Assembly: GCF_943372915.1 (NCBI RefSeq)
Contig: NZ_CALSAN010000008.1
Coordinates: 95,138 to 159,137, forward strand
From: Ferrovibrio terrae_A
Lineage (GTDB): Bacteria > Pseudomonadota > Alphaproteobacteria > Ferrovibrionales > Ferrovibrionaceae
Direction: 5' to 3'
DNA: 64,000 bases
Shown: one piece after another, positions 26,305-35,818 of the stretch
How the letters are laid out: the number at the start of each line of letters is the position of its first letter
Numbering within the stretch: the stretch's first letter is position 1
Translations under genes and position numbers: made by a program
Notes under the pieces: generated by a model
What the model was told of the DNA's origin: nothing
What the model saw: the letters and a program-made list of their open reading frames with translations, nothing else
Database searches by the model: none

Positions 26305-27741
26305 ATGAGCAGCGATCCGGCAACCCGCATGGAGCATGACTCGCTCGGCGAGATGGCCATTCCAGCCGCCGCCTATTTCGGCATCCAGACCCAGCGCGCG
26401 CTCGACAACTTCCATATCTCCGGTATCGGTATCAACCATTACCCGAACCTGATCCGCGCGTTTGGCATGGTGAAAAAGGCCTGTGCCGCCGCCAACAAGA
26501 AGCTGGGCTATCTGGAGCCGGAGAAATACAAGGGCATCGCCAAGGCCTGCGATGAACTGATCGACGGCAAGCTGCACGAATGGTTCACCATCGACGTGTT
26601 TCAGGGCGGCGCCGGCACCTCCACCAATATGAATGTCAACGAGGTGGTGGCCAATCGCGGCCTGGAGCTGATGGGCTTCCACAAGGGCGAATACAGCCAT
26701 CTGCATCCCAATGACGACGTCAACCTGTCGCAGTCGACCAACGACGTCTATCCGACCGCCGTGCGGCTGGGCGTGATCCTCAGCCATGCCGAGCTGATGA
26801 AGGCGCTGGATAGCCTAGCTTATGAATTCCGCCAGCGCGGCGTCGAATTTGCCGATGTCATCAAGCTGGGCCGCACCCAGCTGCAGGATGCCGTGCCGAT
26901 GACACTGGGCCAGGAGTTCGAGGCCTTTGCCATCAACATCAAGGAAGACGTGGCGCGTGGCGACGAGATCATCAAGCTGTTCCGCGAGATCAACTTAGGG
27001 GGAACCGCGGTCGGCACCGGCATCAACACAGAGCCGGAATATTCCAATCTCGCGATTGAGGAACTGACTCGTATCTGCGGCATCGAGATGGTGCGCGCCG
27101 CCAACCTGATCGAGGCGAGCTGGGATATGGGCGCCTTCGTGCTCTATTCCGGCATGCTCAAGCGCATCGCCGTCAAGCTCAGCAAGATCGCCAATGACCT
27201 GCGCTTGCTGTCGTCCGGCCCGCGCGGCGGCCTGAATGAAATCTCGCTGCCACCGATGCAGCCGGGCTCCTCCATCATGCCGGGCAAAGTCAATCCGGTG
27301 ATCCCCGAAGTGGTCAACCAGGTCTGTTTCCAGGTGATCGGCAACGATATCACGGTGACCATGGCAGCCGAGGCCGGGCAATTACAGTTGAACGTGATGG
27401 AGCCGGTGATCGTCTACAACGTGCTGAATTCGATGCAGCTGCTGTCGCGCGCCGCCCGCACGCTGGCCGAGAAATGCGTGTCGGGAATCCAGGCCAATGT
27501 GGAACAAGCGAAGCGCCATGTCGAAGCCAGCGTCGGCATCGTCACCGCGCTCAATCCCTATATCGGCTACGAGAAATCGGCCTGGCTGGCCAAGGAAGCG
27601 CTCAAGACCGGACGCACGGTGCGCGAACTCTGCATCGAGAAGGCTTGGCTGACCGAGGCGCAGCTCGACGATATCCTTGATGTCGCCAAGCTGACTGCAC
27701 CGCGCCGGCGCGGCCGCAAGATCGTGGCACCCCAACCGTAA
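26305..27741 (+). CDS. aspA: Aspartate ammonia-lyase
   Basis: This fumarase/aspartase superfamily enzyme is predicted to convert aspartate to fumarate and ammonia. It has 478 residues, with 'FQGGAGTSTNMNVNEV', 'HPNDDVNLSQSTNDVYPT' and the signature loop GSSIMPGKVNPVIPE. Aspartase is preferred to fumarase C because of 'YFGIQTQRALDNF' and overall length. GAGG precedes the ATG. A TGACG/CGTCA inverted repeat at 26239-26251 and a TATACT hexamer at 26215-26220 lie in its promoter region. Confidence 0.9.
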   Translation: MSSDPATRMEHDSLGEMAIPAAAYFGIQTQRALDNFHISGIGINHYPNLIRAFGMVKKACAAANKKLGYLEPEKYKGIAKACDELIDGKLHEWFTIDVFQGGAGTSTNMNVNEVVANRGLELMGFHKGEYSHLHPNDDVNLSQSTNDVYPTAVRLGVILSHAELMKALDSLAYEFRQRGVEFADVIKLGRTQLQDAVPMTLGQEFEAFAINIKEDVARGDEIIKLFREINLGGTAVGTGINTEPEYSNLAIEELTRICGIEMVRAANLIEASWDMGAFVLYSGMLKRIAVKLSKIANDLRLLSSGPRGGLNEISLPPMQPGSSIMPGKVNPVIPEVVNQVCFQVIGNDITVTMAAEAGQLQLNVMEPVIVYNVLNSMQLLSRAARTLAEKCVSGIQANVEQAKRHVEASVGIVTALNPYIGYEKSAWLAKEALKTGRTVRELCIEKAWLTEAQLDDILDVAKLTAPRRRGRKIVAPQP

Positions 27742-27754
27742 TAGGGCGCAGTAA

Positions 27755-28999
27755 TCACAGCCCCCGGATCAGGTCGCGGCGGCTGTTCCACACCGTTGCC
27801 AGCCAGAAGGCTGCAAGGCCGCCGCAGCTGACCGCCAGCGCGATCCACAGCACCGGGCCATAGCCACCGAAGGTCTCCCATAGCAGGGCGAAGGCCACGG
27901 CGGCCGTGGTGCGCGGCAGCGTCACCGCCATCGTCAGCGCGCCCGTGGCCGCGCCATAGCCATAGGCGCCGAGATACTCGATCACACTGTTGGCCCGCAC
28001 CAGCGTCAGCATGCCCGTCGCCATGCCATAGAGCACGGCAAAGATCACCAGGGCCGGAACGCCCCACCATGCGCTGAGCACCAGCATGGCCACGCCCATC
28101 GATGTCAGGCCGAAAGCAATGCGGCCAAAGCCGGCGGTGGAAATGCGCGTGGCAACCATCAGCAATACGAAACGCGCCAGCACCTGGCTCGGCCCATGCA
28201 TAGCCATGATGCCGACGATCAGACTCATCGCATAGCCATTTTCCAGCAACAGCGGGATGGTGTGAAAGGTGATGCCGTTGCCGACAAAGGTGTGCACGCT
28301 GAAGGCCGCCACCAATGCCCAGAAAATGCGATCACGGAGAATCTGCCGCAGCGGCAGGCGCAGAGGTGCAACACTGGTGCCGTCAGCATCTGGCTTTCGG
28401 CCGCCGCCGCGAATGCCGCGCAGCACCCAGGCACTGACCAGCCCGGGCACCAGGAAATGGATCACCGCGACGATCATGATGGCCGGGCGCCAGCCAAGCG
28501 TCTCGCTGAACAGCGTGATGAAGGGAATGGCCGTCGAGGAAGAAAATCCACTGAGCAGCGAGATCATGGTGATGCCCCGCCGGTGGTCGGTCAGGTTCGA
28601 CACCACGATATTATAGGCGCTTTCACTCAGCGTGCAGGCATGCACCAGGCCAAGCCCGGCCCAGACGATGTAAAACACCGGCAGCGAGGTCGTCATCGAC
28701 CAGATGGCCAGCAGCACTGCCCCGCCGGTTGCCCCCAGCACCATGAACCAGTAGCCGCCAAAGCGGTCGATCAGGGCGCCAATCGGCAGCGCCATGATGC
28801 TGGCGACCAGCAGGTTGACCGTGAGGCCGGCATTGATCTCGACCTTCGACCAGCCAAGTTCCTGCTCCATCGGCAGGGCCACCACGGCCAGCGAATAATA
28901 CAGCGAACCCCAGGACACCATCTGGCCGAGCGCCAGTCCCCAGATCAGCAAATGGGGCGTGACAGGTGGACGGTCCCCTGGAACGGAGAGGAAGGACAT
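27755..28999 (-). CDS. MFS transporter
   Basis: This is a 414-residue major facilitator with 12 predicted transmembrane helices and a central hydrophilic loop near residue 200 ('RGIRGGGRKPDADGTSV'). The first helices read 'LLIWGLALGQMVSWGSLYYS', and 'GALIDRFGGYWFM' is the loop 2-3 motif. This layout resembles oxalate/formate antiporter-like MFS proteins. The start at 28999 is chosen because the first helix follows 15 residues later; the frame extends 24 codons further. The substrate is unknown. It converges with aspA. Confidence 0.82.
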   Translation of the reverse strand: MSFLSVPGDRPPVTPHLLIWGLALGQMVSWGSLYYSLAVVALPMEQELGWSKVEINAGLTVNLLVASIMALPIGALIDRFGGYWFMVLGATGGAVLLAIWSMTTSLPVFYIVWAGLGLVHACTLSESAYNIVVSNLTDHRRGITMISLLSGFSSSTAIPFITLFSETLGWRPAIMIVAVIHFLVPGLVSAWVLRGIRGGGRKPDADGTSVAPLRLPLRQILRDRIFWALVAAFSVHTFVGNGITFHTIPLLLENGYAMSLIVGIMAMHGPSQVLARFVLLMVATRISTAGFGRIAFGLTSMGVAMLVLSAWWGVPALVIFAVLYGMATGMLTLVRANSVIEYLGAYGYGAATGALTMAVTLPRTTAAVAFALLWETFGGYGPVLWIALAVSCGGLAAFWLATVWNSRRDLIRGL

Positions 29000-29212
29000 T
29001 GAACTGGTCCGGAAAGACGAGAGCGGCAGGGCTGGCGAATCACGGGCGGGACGACGTTTGCACAGTATCACGCTGTGGCAATCCTGTGGCGTGCGATATT
29101 CGCATGACCGTGTGGCATCCCCTGCATCGCAACACGCAATCGTTTTGACTCATAACAGCCTTGCGCCTAGCCTTCGGCACAGGCCGCAGATAAGCGGCCA
29201 CTGGAGGAAACC

Positions 29213-30898
29213 ATGTCCGCGCTGCCTCGTCTGGCGGGTCTCACCGCTATTCCTGCCATTGCCCTGCTACTGACCGCCTGCGCCGCCACGCCGCCGCGCG
29301 ATCCGGCACTGGCCTGCGCCGATCTGACCCGCCCCATCGATGCTGGCGCCATTGGCCTGCAAACGCGTGGCGCCACCATCGAATCCGCCACCCTCACCCA
29401 GCCCCAGGTCGCAGGCGCCGTCACCAACCCGCCTTTCGCACCGACACCGCCCGAGATGATCGTACCGGCCCTGCCCGAGCATTGCCGCGTGATCGGCGCC
29501 ATCGCCTCGGTCGACCCCCAGGCGCCGCCGATCCGCTTCCAGGTCAACCTGCCGAGCCAGTGGAACGGCCGTTCGCTGCAATATGGCGGCGGCGGCTTCA
29601 ACGGCGTGCTGATCACCGGCCTGACCATGCCGCCTGCCGCCCGCCCCGACAGACCGCATCCTCTGGCGCGCGGCTATGTCACCTATGGCACGGATTCCGG
29701 CCACCAGAATGCGCCGAATGTGCCGCTGCAGGCTTTTGCACTGAATGACGAGGCCTTGGTCAACTTCTCGCATGCCTCTTACAAGAAGGTGCGCGATGTG
29801 GCGGTCGAGCTGATGAAGCGGCGCTACGGCAAGGCGCCGGAGAAACTCTATTTCTTCGGCAGCTCCGAAGGCGGACGCGAAGGCCTGACCATGGCCCAGC
29901 GCTATCCCAACGACTTTGACGGCATTTTCAGCCGCGTACCGGTGATCAACTGGGTTGGCCTCCAAGCTGCCGGAACCCGCATGGGCATTGCGCTCACGCA
30001 AGGCTGGATCTCACCCGACAAGGTGAAACTGGTGCATGACGCCGTGCTGGCGGCCTGCGATGACCGTGACGGGCTGAAAGACGGCATCGTCAGCGACCAT
30101 GAGGGCTGCAAGCGCATCTTCGATGTCAGCCGCCTGCGCTGCGCCGGCCCGAGCAATCCGATGTGCCTGACCGAGGCCGAAATCCGCTCGGTGCAGACAC
30201 TGCACAGCTCGGTGAACTTCAATTTCGATCTTGCCAATGGCGTGCGCAGCTATCCCGGCTTCGGCACCGGCGGCGAGGCCTGGGCCGGCACCGGCCCGGT
30301 CGGCGGCTGGGTCAGCTGGCAGACCGGCACCGCGCCGCCCACTGTGCCCGCCACCAATGCCAGCAGCCGCGCCTGGCTTTATGGCAGCGGCGCGATCCAG
30401 TATTTCCTCGCCCGCGATGCAAATTACGATCCGCGCACCTATACCGTCGACAGCTTCCGCGAACGTGCACAGCTTATCTCCGGCCTGATGGATTCCACCA
30501 ATCCGGATCTCAGCACCTTCGCCAATCGCGGCGGCAAGCTGGTGGTGGCCGAGCAGATGGCCGATTACGCCCAGAGCCCCTATGCCGGCATCCAGTATTA
30601 CCAGTCGGTGGTGGCCAGGATGAGCCAGCCGGTGGTTGACCGCTTCATGCGCATGTACGTGACGCCGGGCGCCGACCATGTCGGTACCGGTGCGCCCTCG
30701 GCGGTCGACATGCTGGAGGTGGTGAGCGACTGGGTGGAGAAAGGCCGCGCGCCGGGTAACCTGGTGCAGAGCGCGCACCAGCCGGCACCGCCCTTTGCCA
30801 TCACCATGTCACGCCCGATGTGCCGCTATCCGATGTTCCCGCGCTACCGCAGCGGCGACGTCAATGCGGCTGCCAGCTTCGAGTGCGTGATGCCTTAG
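29213..30898 (+). CDS. Tannase/feruloyl esterase family lipoprotein
   Basis: This 561-residue serine esterase belongs to the tannase/feruloyl esterase family, which hydrolyses galloyl or feruloyl esters. A signal peptide ends in LLLTAC (Cys23), so it is a predicted outer-membrane or periplasmic lipoprotein. The nucleophile is in GSSEGGREG at about residue 217. 'PGADHVGTG' near the end supplies the acid/His region. GGAGG lies before the start. The last 4 bp overlap the convergent MaoC-like gene. The natural substrate is not evident. Confidence 0.86.
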   Translation: MSALPRLAGLTAIPAIALLLTACAATPPRDPALACADLTRPIDAGAIGLQTRGATIESATLTQPQVAGAVTNPPFAPTPPEMIVPALPEHCRVIGAIASVDPQAPPIRFQVNLPSQWNGRSLQYGGGGFNGVLITGLTMPPAARPDRPHPLARGYVTYGTDSGHQNAPNVPLQAFALNDEALVNFSHASYKKVRDVAVELMKRRYGKAPEKLYFFGSSEGGREGLTMAQRYPNDFDGIFSRVPVINWVGLQAAGTRMGIALTQGWISPDKVKLVHDAVLAACDDRDGLKDGIVSDHEGCKRIFDVSRLRCAGPSNPMCLTEAEIRSVQTLHSSVNFNFDLANGVRSYPGFGTGGEAWAGTGPVGGWVSWQTGTAPPTVPATNASSRAWLYGSGAIQYFLARDANYDPRTYTVDSFRERAQLISGLMDSTNPDLSTFANRGGKLVVAEQMADYAQSPYAGIQYYQSVVARMSQPVVDRFMRMYVTPGADHVGTGAPSAVDMLEVVSDWVEKGRAPGNLVQSAHQPAPPFAITMSRPMCRYPMFPRYRSGDVNAAASFECVMP

Positions 30899-31758
30899 GC
30901 GAAAGCGGCCTCTGCCGTCATCGCCAGGGCGCCATCGGCATCGGCGATCCATAAGGAAAGCGACCCGTCATGCGCGTTTTTCGCGCGCAGTTGGAACGGC
31001 TGACTGTCGATCACCGGGCGACGGCCACGGAAGCTGAACCGCTTTAACCCCAGTCCCGGCCGCAGGCTGGTGGCGAAATCGACCAGCAGCGTCGCCAGCA
31101 GCGGGCCATGCACGACCAGGCCGCGATAGCCTTCCACGTCGCGCGCATAGTCGCGGTCGTAATGGATGCGGTGGCCGTTATAAGTGAGAGCAGAATAGCG
31201 GAACAGCAGTACCGGATCGGCGGTGAAATTCGCCGACCACTGGTAATCGCCCGATGCCGTATCCGGCTCCGGCAAGGCTGCGCCCGCAAGCTCCTCGCGA
31301 TAGACGATGTCATGGCGGTCAGTCACGGCCGGCGTATCGGCGTCGAAAATATCGTGTCGCACGGTGACAAAGACCAGCCGCCCGCTACGGCCTGATTTTT
31401 CCTCTACCGACTCAACGGTGGAGAGCCGGCGCGTCGGCATGCCCAGCATCAGCGGGCGATGGAAGTCCAGCCGGCTGCCGGCCCACATGCGGCGCGTCTG
31501 GCTGCCGCCCCAGAACTGGCTCACATCCGGCAGGAAGCTGCCAAGTGCCGGATGACCGTCGCGGCCGAGCCGGGCGCGCTGCGCCGGGCTCCAGAAGTAC
31601 AGCCAGTGCCGCAATGGCGGCAGCGGCGCCTCCTCCACCAGGTGTGCATCCGGCTGGTCCAGCGCCCGCGCCAGCGCGATGCAGCGTTCGGGCAAAAAAA
31701 GATCGGCGGCCTCATCCTGGCCGCCGATCCAATCTTTCAGCGATGTCTTATCGGCCAT
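30895..31758 (-). CDS. MaoC-like acyl-CoA hydratase (mesaconyl-C4-CoA hydratase/HTD2-like)
   Basis: This is a 287-residue double hot-dog hydratase. The N-terminal half carries the FAS1-type dehydratase segment ('PLRHWLYFWSPAQRARLG', 'GSQTRRMWAGSRLDF'). The C-terminal half carries 'RYSALTYNGHRIHYDRDYA', with the hydratase-type Asn/His and Asp pattern, followed by 'GLVVHGPLLATLL'. These features match mesaconyl-C4-CoA hydratase-type proteins. No partner CoA-transferase or lyase gene is next to it, so the acyl substrate is uncertain. Confidence 0.86.
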   Translation of the reverse strand: MADKTSLKDWIGGQDEAADLFLPERCIALARALDQPDAHLVEEAPLPPLRHWLYFWSPAQRARLGRDGHPALGSFLPDVSQFWGGSQTRRMWAGSRLDFHRPLMLGMPTRRLSTVESVEEKSGRSGRLVFVTVRHDIFDADTPAVTDRHDIVYREELAGAALPEPDTASGDYQWSANFTADPVLLFRYSALTYNGHRIHYDRDYARDVEGYRGLVVHGPLLATLLVDFATSLRPGLGLKRFSFRGRRPVIDSQPFQLRAKNAHDGSLSLWIADADGALAMTAEAAFA

Positions 31759-31773
31759 GCCGGCAGTCTAGCG

Positions 31774-34700
31774 TCACTGCCGTGATTTGCCCACCGCCTC
31801 GCGCAGCAGCAGGTAGACCTTGCCGATATCGGCCGTGACAAAGGCCGAGGTCAGCAACTCTTCATGCTCCACGCCCTTGGCACCGGCCAGCACGCGCTCG
31901 AACTCGGCCACGTAGCGGTCGGTAAAGTCGCGGAACTCGCCATTCTCCTGATACTTGCTGCGGATTTTGTCGAGATCCTTCTGGTCGATAAGCTTGCGGG
32001 TGAACAGGCCGCGCTCGCCCTTGTAGTAGCGGCGCCACAGTTCTTCCGACAGGTCGCGATTGAGCAGACGGCTGATATCGATGGCCATCGAGTTGAGATG
32101 GCCGGTAATGAAGGCCGCGGTCTTGAGGAACTGCTCGCCGCGCAGCGCCTGGGTGGCCTTGCGCAGGGATTCGGCCTCGATACTGGCCGTTCTTGCGGCC
32201 TCCGCCAAAGCCTTGGAATCCGCCTTGAGGCTGGCTTCGGCCGAGGCGGCTTCGCTGGCAGCGCGGGCTGCCGACGATGCCAGTTCCTGGGCGCGCTGGC
32301 CGAGGATATCGGCGGTCTCGGCGGCACGTGCGGTGGCGCGGTCGGTGACAGCGCCGAATTCGGTGCCGGTGCGCGCCATGCGTTCGCCGATCTCGGCCAC
32401 CTTCTCGCTGAGGCGCGCGGCGCGGGTATCGACCTCGTCGGCCTGGCGACGGAAGCCGTCGCTCATCCGGTCGGTCTGCTTCATCGCGTCCTCGACGATA
32501 TTGGCCAGTTCGCGCGTGCGGTTACGCAGCACTTCGCTGGCATCGTCGATGCGACCCGAGGCATTGCCGACCGCCAGATTGATCTCGCGGGCGCGGGCAT
32601 CGAAGGTCGAGCCGACCTGTTCGACGCGGTTGACCGCTTCGTCCGAAACGCGGGCGACTTCCTGGGCCTGGCGGCGGAAGCTGTCGCCGATATTGGCGGT
32701 CTTTAGGATCGCCGCGTCGGAGGCTTCGGCCAGTTCCTGTACGCGGCCGCGGAAGTTCTCGCGGATGCTTTCGGCCTGGCGGGTCAACTCGCTCGACAGT
32801 GAGGTGAGCGCGCCGGCCTGCTCGTGGATGGTGCTGCGCAGTTCCAGCGTGCGGTCGACCACGCTCTGCGCCGCATCGCCCAGTTCGATCGAGCGGATGC
32901 GCGCCGTATCGCCAGCCGTATTGATGCTGCCGGTCGCTTTCTCGGCGGCAGCATTCAGGGCGACAGCTTCCATTTGAGCCTTGTCGCTCATCGCCACCAG
33001 CGCCGAGGTCTGTGCCGTGGCCTTTTCGGCCAGGGTCGCCATCGCCTCTGCCACCTTGATCGCCAGGTCCTGCAGATCCTTGGCGCGCGCCTGGGCGGCG
33101 CTGCCGGCAAGCTGCGATTCCATCGCCGCACGTTCGGACGCGGCGCTGAGCGCATGGGCCTGCACCTGCGCGGTCTCGCTCACCTGATGCAGGCGTTGCG
33201 CGGCACGTTCGGCGGCAGCCTGTAGCTGCACGGCATCCTGACCGGCGCTTTCGCCAGCCGAACGCAGCCGCTGCGCGGTGCGCGCGGCGGCCTGGTCGAG
33301 GCCATCGACCTGGTCGCGCACGGCCGTACCGGTTTCGGAGATCCGTTTGGCAACGCCGTCGATGGTGACGCCGAACTGCTCGGCATGGCCGCGCAGCAGG
33401 GCACCGGCGGCGCCAACCTGATCGTCGGTGCGCTGGGTCGCCTGGGCGAGCAGCGCATTGGCCTGCACCATGGTTTCCTGCACCTGTGCCGCCATGTTGA
33501 GGGCATCGCGGCCAGACTGAGCCAGAGTTTCGATGCGGGCACGGATGCCTTCGTCGGCCTCGCCGATTTTCCCGAGTGCACGGCCGGCGGTTTCATCCAG
33601 CACATCGGCACGCTGCTTCAGTTCGTCGCCGGTGCGCATGGCGCGGTCGGCGATCTGTTGCAGGGTCTGCGTCATGTTGGCGCCTTCGCGGCGCAGCGCA
33701 TCGCCCGCCTGGGCCAGACGCTGGTCGGCCAGTTCGGCCGCTGAGCCAAGCTGGTCGGCCTGATGGCGCACCAGATCGCCGGTCAGCTTCAGGCGCTGCT
33801 CGGCCTGGGTGGCGGCTTCGGCAAACGCATCGGCCTGGCGGGTGGCAGAGGCACCGGCCTGTTCCAGCGAACTGGTGCGGCCGCGCATGTCATCGCTGGC
33901 AACCCGCAGGCGTTCAGCCACGCGGGCGCCCTGGTCATCCAGCGCGCCGACTTCGGAGCGGATCGTCTCGCCGATATCGCGGATGCGGCTGATCGTGGTG
34001 CCGGTGGCATGTTCGATCTCGCGCACGCGCTCGCGCAGCACGGTGCCAGCGGCCTCGGCGCTGTCGACCACCTTCTGGCTGGTGCTGCTGAACACCAGGC
34101 TCTCGCGACCAAAGCTCTCGCTGGCCGCTGTGGCGCGCGCGACAGTAACTTCGGCAGCCGTGGTAATCGTCTGCGCAGATTCGGCAAAGCTGAGCCCGAT
34201 GCGGTCAGCCTCGCCGCTGGCGCGGGTGACCGACTGTTCGAGGGCGACGATCTTCTGTTCCAGCTGCTCGGTGATCTGCTGCGCCACTTCGGCAGCGCGG
34301 TTCACCGCCTGGTCCATCAGCTCGCCATGGCGGCGCGACAGCTCGTCGACGCGCTCGTTCTGGAACTGGATGGCCGAGGTGATGCGGGCGATTTCAGTCG
34401 CCTTGCCCTGGAAGATGCCCCGCGCGGTTTCCACCTCGCGCACGATCACATCGGCAGCCTGCAGCAGCACCTGCGCCTGGGTCGATACGGTATGGCCCAG
34501 ACCACTGACCTTGGCATTCATCTCGCTGCCAACCTTGTCGGCGGCGTCGACCAGGGCGCGGCTCTGCTCTTCAAAGCGGCCGGCCAGGCCCTTCACGGTA
34601 TTGTCGAGGTCGCGGTTCACCTGCTCGGCCGCCGCCAGCAGCGACTGCGAGGACTGGTTCAGCGTGCCGGTGATCTGGCGCGCCTGCAGCGCGACCTGTT

Positions 34701-35244
34701 CGCCGGCGCCAGAGGCGGCAGCCAGCAGCGCCTGCTGCTGGCCGGCCATGGTCTCGCCCAGCGTGGCGATCTTGTCGGTGGCGCTCTGCGCCGCCTCTTC
34801 CATCTCGCGGGCTTGGCGACGCAGCGCGCCGGCCAGCGCCGAGACACGGCGCTCGGCTTCCGGCGTCGGATAGCTCAGGTCGAGCAGCAATTCGTGCAGG
34901 GCGGCGGACTGGCGTTTGATCGCCATGCCGCGCCACATGTTCAGCAGCATCAGCCAGAGGAAGGCCAGCGGCGCGGCGATACCGGCGATGAAGGCGCCGA
35001 TTTCGTGCGGCAGCGCATGCCACAGGTTGGCCCAGCCGATTGAGCTTTCGATATAGAGGGCGCAGATCACGACCCAGAGCAGGCTGATGCCGCCCCCGAT
35101 GCCGACCATGATCAGGCGCCGGCGTTCCAGCATCGGCGTGCCCACCAGGGCGGCGGCGCGGTTGTCCGCCTCGGCCAGAGCCTGTTCGCTCGCCGACTTT
35201 GCGGCATTGGCGGCCATATCGGCCCGCGGATGTTTGATCAGCAT
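31774..35244 (-). CDS. Giant membrane-anchored coiled-coil protein (TipN-like architecture)
   Basis: This is a 1156-residue protein. Two transmembrane helices (about residues 44-66 and 82-104) are followed by roughly 900 residues of Ala/Gln/Glu-rich heptads with short recurrent blocks such as 'AERAAQRLHQ', 'ADQLGSAAELADQRLAQAG' and 'DELKQRADVLDETA'. It ends in a globular C-terminal region of about 110 residues ('LLNRDLSEELWRRYYKGERG'). It has no enzyme or MCP signalling hairpin motif. The layout resembles the alphaproteobacterial polarity factor TipN; homology was not tested. It is divergent from nrdA over a 574-bp region. The function is inferred to be structural. Confidence 0.85.
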   Translation of the reverse strand: MLIKHPRADMAANAAKSASEQALAEADNRAAALVGTPMLERRRLIMVGIGGGISLLWVVICALYIESSIGWANLWHALPHEIGAFIAGIAAPLAFLWLMLLNMWRGMAIKRQSAALHELLLDLSYPTPEAERRVSALAGALRRQAREMEEAAQSATDKIATLGETMAGQQQALLAAASGAGEQVALQARQITGTLNQSSQSLLAAAEQVNRDLDNTVKGLAGRFEEQSRALVDAADKVGSEMNAKVSGLGHTVSTQAQVLLQAADVIVREVETARGIFQGKATEIARITSAIQFQNERVDELSRRHGELMDQAVNRAAEVAQQITEQLEQKIVALEQSVTRASGEADRIGLSFAESAQTITTAAEVTVARATAASESFGRESLVFSSTSQKVVDSAEAAGTVLRERVREIEHATGTTISRIRDIGETIRSEVGALDDQGARVAERLRVASDDMRGRTSSLEQAGASATRQADAFAEAATQAEQRLKLTGDLVRHQADQLGSAAELADQRLAQAGDALRREGANMTQTLQQIADRAMRTGDELKQRADVLDETAGRALGKIGEADEGIRARIETLAQSGRDALNMAAQVQETMVQANALLAQATQRTDDQVGAAGALLRGHAEQFGVTIDGVAKRISETGTAVRDQVDGLDQAAARTAQRLRSAGESAGQDAVQLQAAAERAAQRLHQVSETAQVQAHALSAASERAAMESQLAGSAAQARAKDLQDLAIKVAEAMATLAEKATAQTSALVAMSDKAQMEAVALNAAAEKATGSINTAGDTARIRSIELGDAAQSVVDRTLELRSTIHEQAGALTSLSSELTRQAESIRENFRGRVQELAEASDAAILKTANIGDSFRRQAQEVARVSDEAVNRVEQVGSTFDARAREINLAVGNASGRIDDASEVLRNRTRELANIVEDAMKQTDRMSDGFRRQADEVDTRAARLSEKVAEIGERMARTGTEFGAVTDRATARAAETADILGQRAQELASSAARAASEAASAEASLKADSKALAEAARTASIEAESLRKATQALRGEQFLKTAAFITGHLNSMAIDISRLLNRDLSEELWRRYYKGERGLFTRKLIDQKDLDKIRSKYQENGEFRDFTDRYVAEFERVLAGAKGVEHEELLTSAFVTADIGKVYLLLREAVGKSRQ

Positions 35245-35565
35245 CGCAACCTCCCCCGTCGGACCGCCAGGAGGAGTCCCCGGTCCGGTCGGATCGCGTC
35301 ATCTTCCGCATTGAAACACACAAAGACCGGGACGAGGCGGAAAACCCGCGCCGGTAGCACACCATATTTAGGGATCCAATGGTTAACGCAGCCTTGCCCA
35401 GCCCGGTCAAAAGCGGTCAAACCGGAGTCGAAAGACACCCTGTGGATAGCGGGGATAACCTTTTTGGCGCCTCCCGAAAAATGCCCACCGTGCGCGACAC
35501 GGCATAAAATCAGGGGGTTCACGCTGCGCTGAGTCCGTCAATAAGTTTTTTTACAGTCGTGTCAC

Positions 35566-35612
35566 ATACACTGTATTGACCCTCCCTTAACCCTGAGTAC
35601 CATATGTTGTGT
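35566..35612 (+). promoter_or_regulatory. Pair of NrdR boxes overlapping the nrdA promoter
   Basis: The 16-mer GTACCATATGTTGTGT (35597-35612) agrees with the NrdR consensus ACACWATATNTTGTGT at 13 of 16 positions. A weaker partner, ATACACTGTATTGACC (35566-35581), agrees at about 10 of 16. They start 31 bp apart, the spacing typical of tandem NrdR boxes. TTGACC (35576-35581) and TACCAT (35598-35603), 16 bp apart, form a promoter covered by both boxes, so repression by NrdR-dATP is predicted. Confidence 0.7.
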
Positions 35613-35653
35613 TCGTTGGACCTGTTTCGTGACGACGCTGCGCCGCCTTCGAG

Positions 35654-35675
35654 AGCCCATTTGGGGCTGTTTTTG
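35654..35675 (+). terminator. Terminator-like hairpin in the nrdA leader
   Basis: AGCCC (35654-35658) pairs with GGGCT (35664-35668) and is followed by GTTTTTG. It is enclosed by a second stem, CCTTCGA (35646-35652) with TCGAAGG (35684-35690). It lies about 45 nt after the predicted transcription start and 144 nt before the nrdA start. It may end a short leader RNA or act as an attenuator. The stem is short. Confidence 0.4.
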
Positions 35676-35818
35676 TAGGGTTTTCGAAGGTGAAAGGGCG
35701 GGGTGCGCGGCCGCCGGGACAGAGCAACGGACGGAACCTTTGGATTCATAGACGACGGCCGGCCCGGCCTGCCCTGATTCAGGGGTGGCCCGACCGCGAT
35801 AATGAGGGGACACAATCC

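Larger units (their letters stand above)
35245..35818. promoter_or_regulatory. Divergent regulatory region between the coiled-coil gene and nrdA
   Basis: These 574 bp have no supported protein gene. The nrdA side holds two NrdR boxes overlapping a promoter, then a leader of about 200 nt with a terminator-like hairpin. A DnaA-box-like TGTGGATAG (8 of 9, reverse orientation) lies at 35441-35449. Nothing specific was recognised in 35245-35430 for the coiled-coil gene. Confidence 0.6.

Noticed and set aside
33763..35043. Long open frames on the plus strand across the coiled-coil gene
   Set aside because: They arise from the repetitive GC-rich heptad codons of the real minus-strand gene.
35613..35818. 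Cobalamin riboswitch before nrdA
   Set aside because: The conserved B12-box sequence is absent and the enzyme is class I, not the cobalamin-dependent class II.
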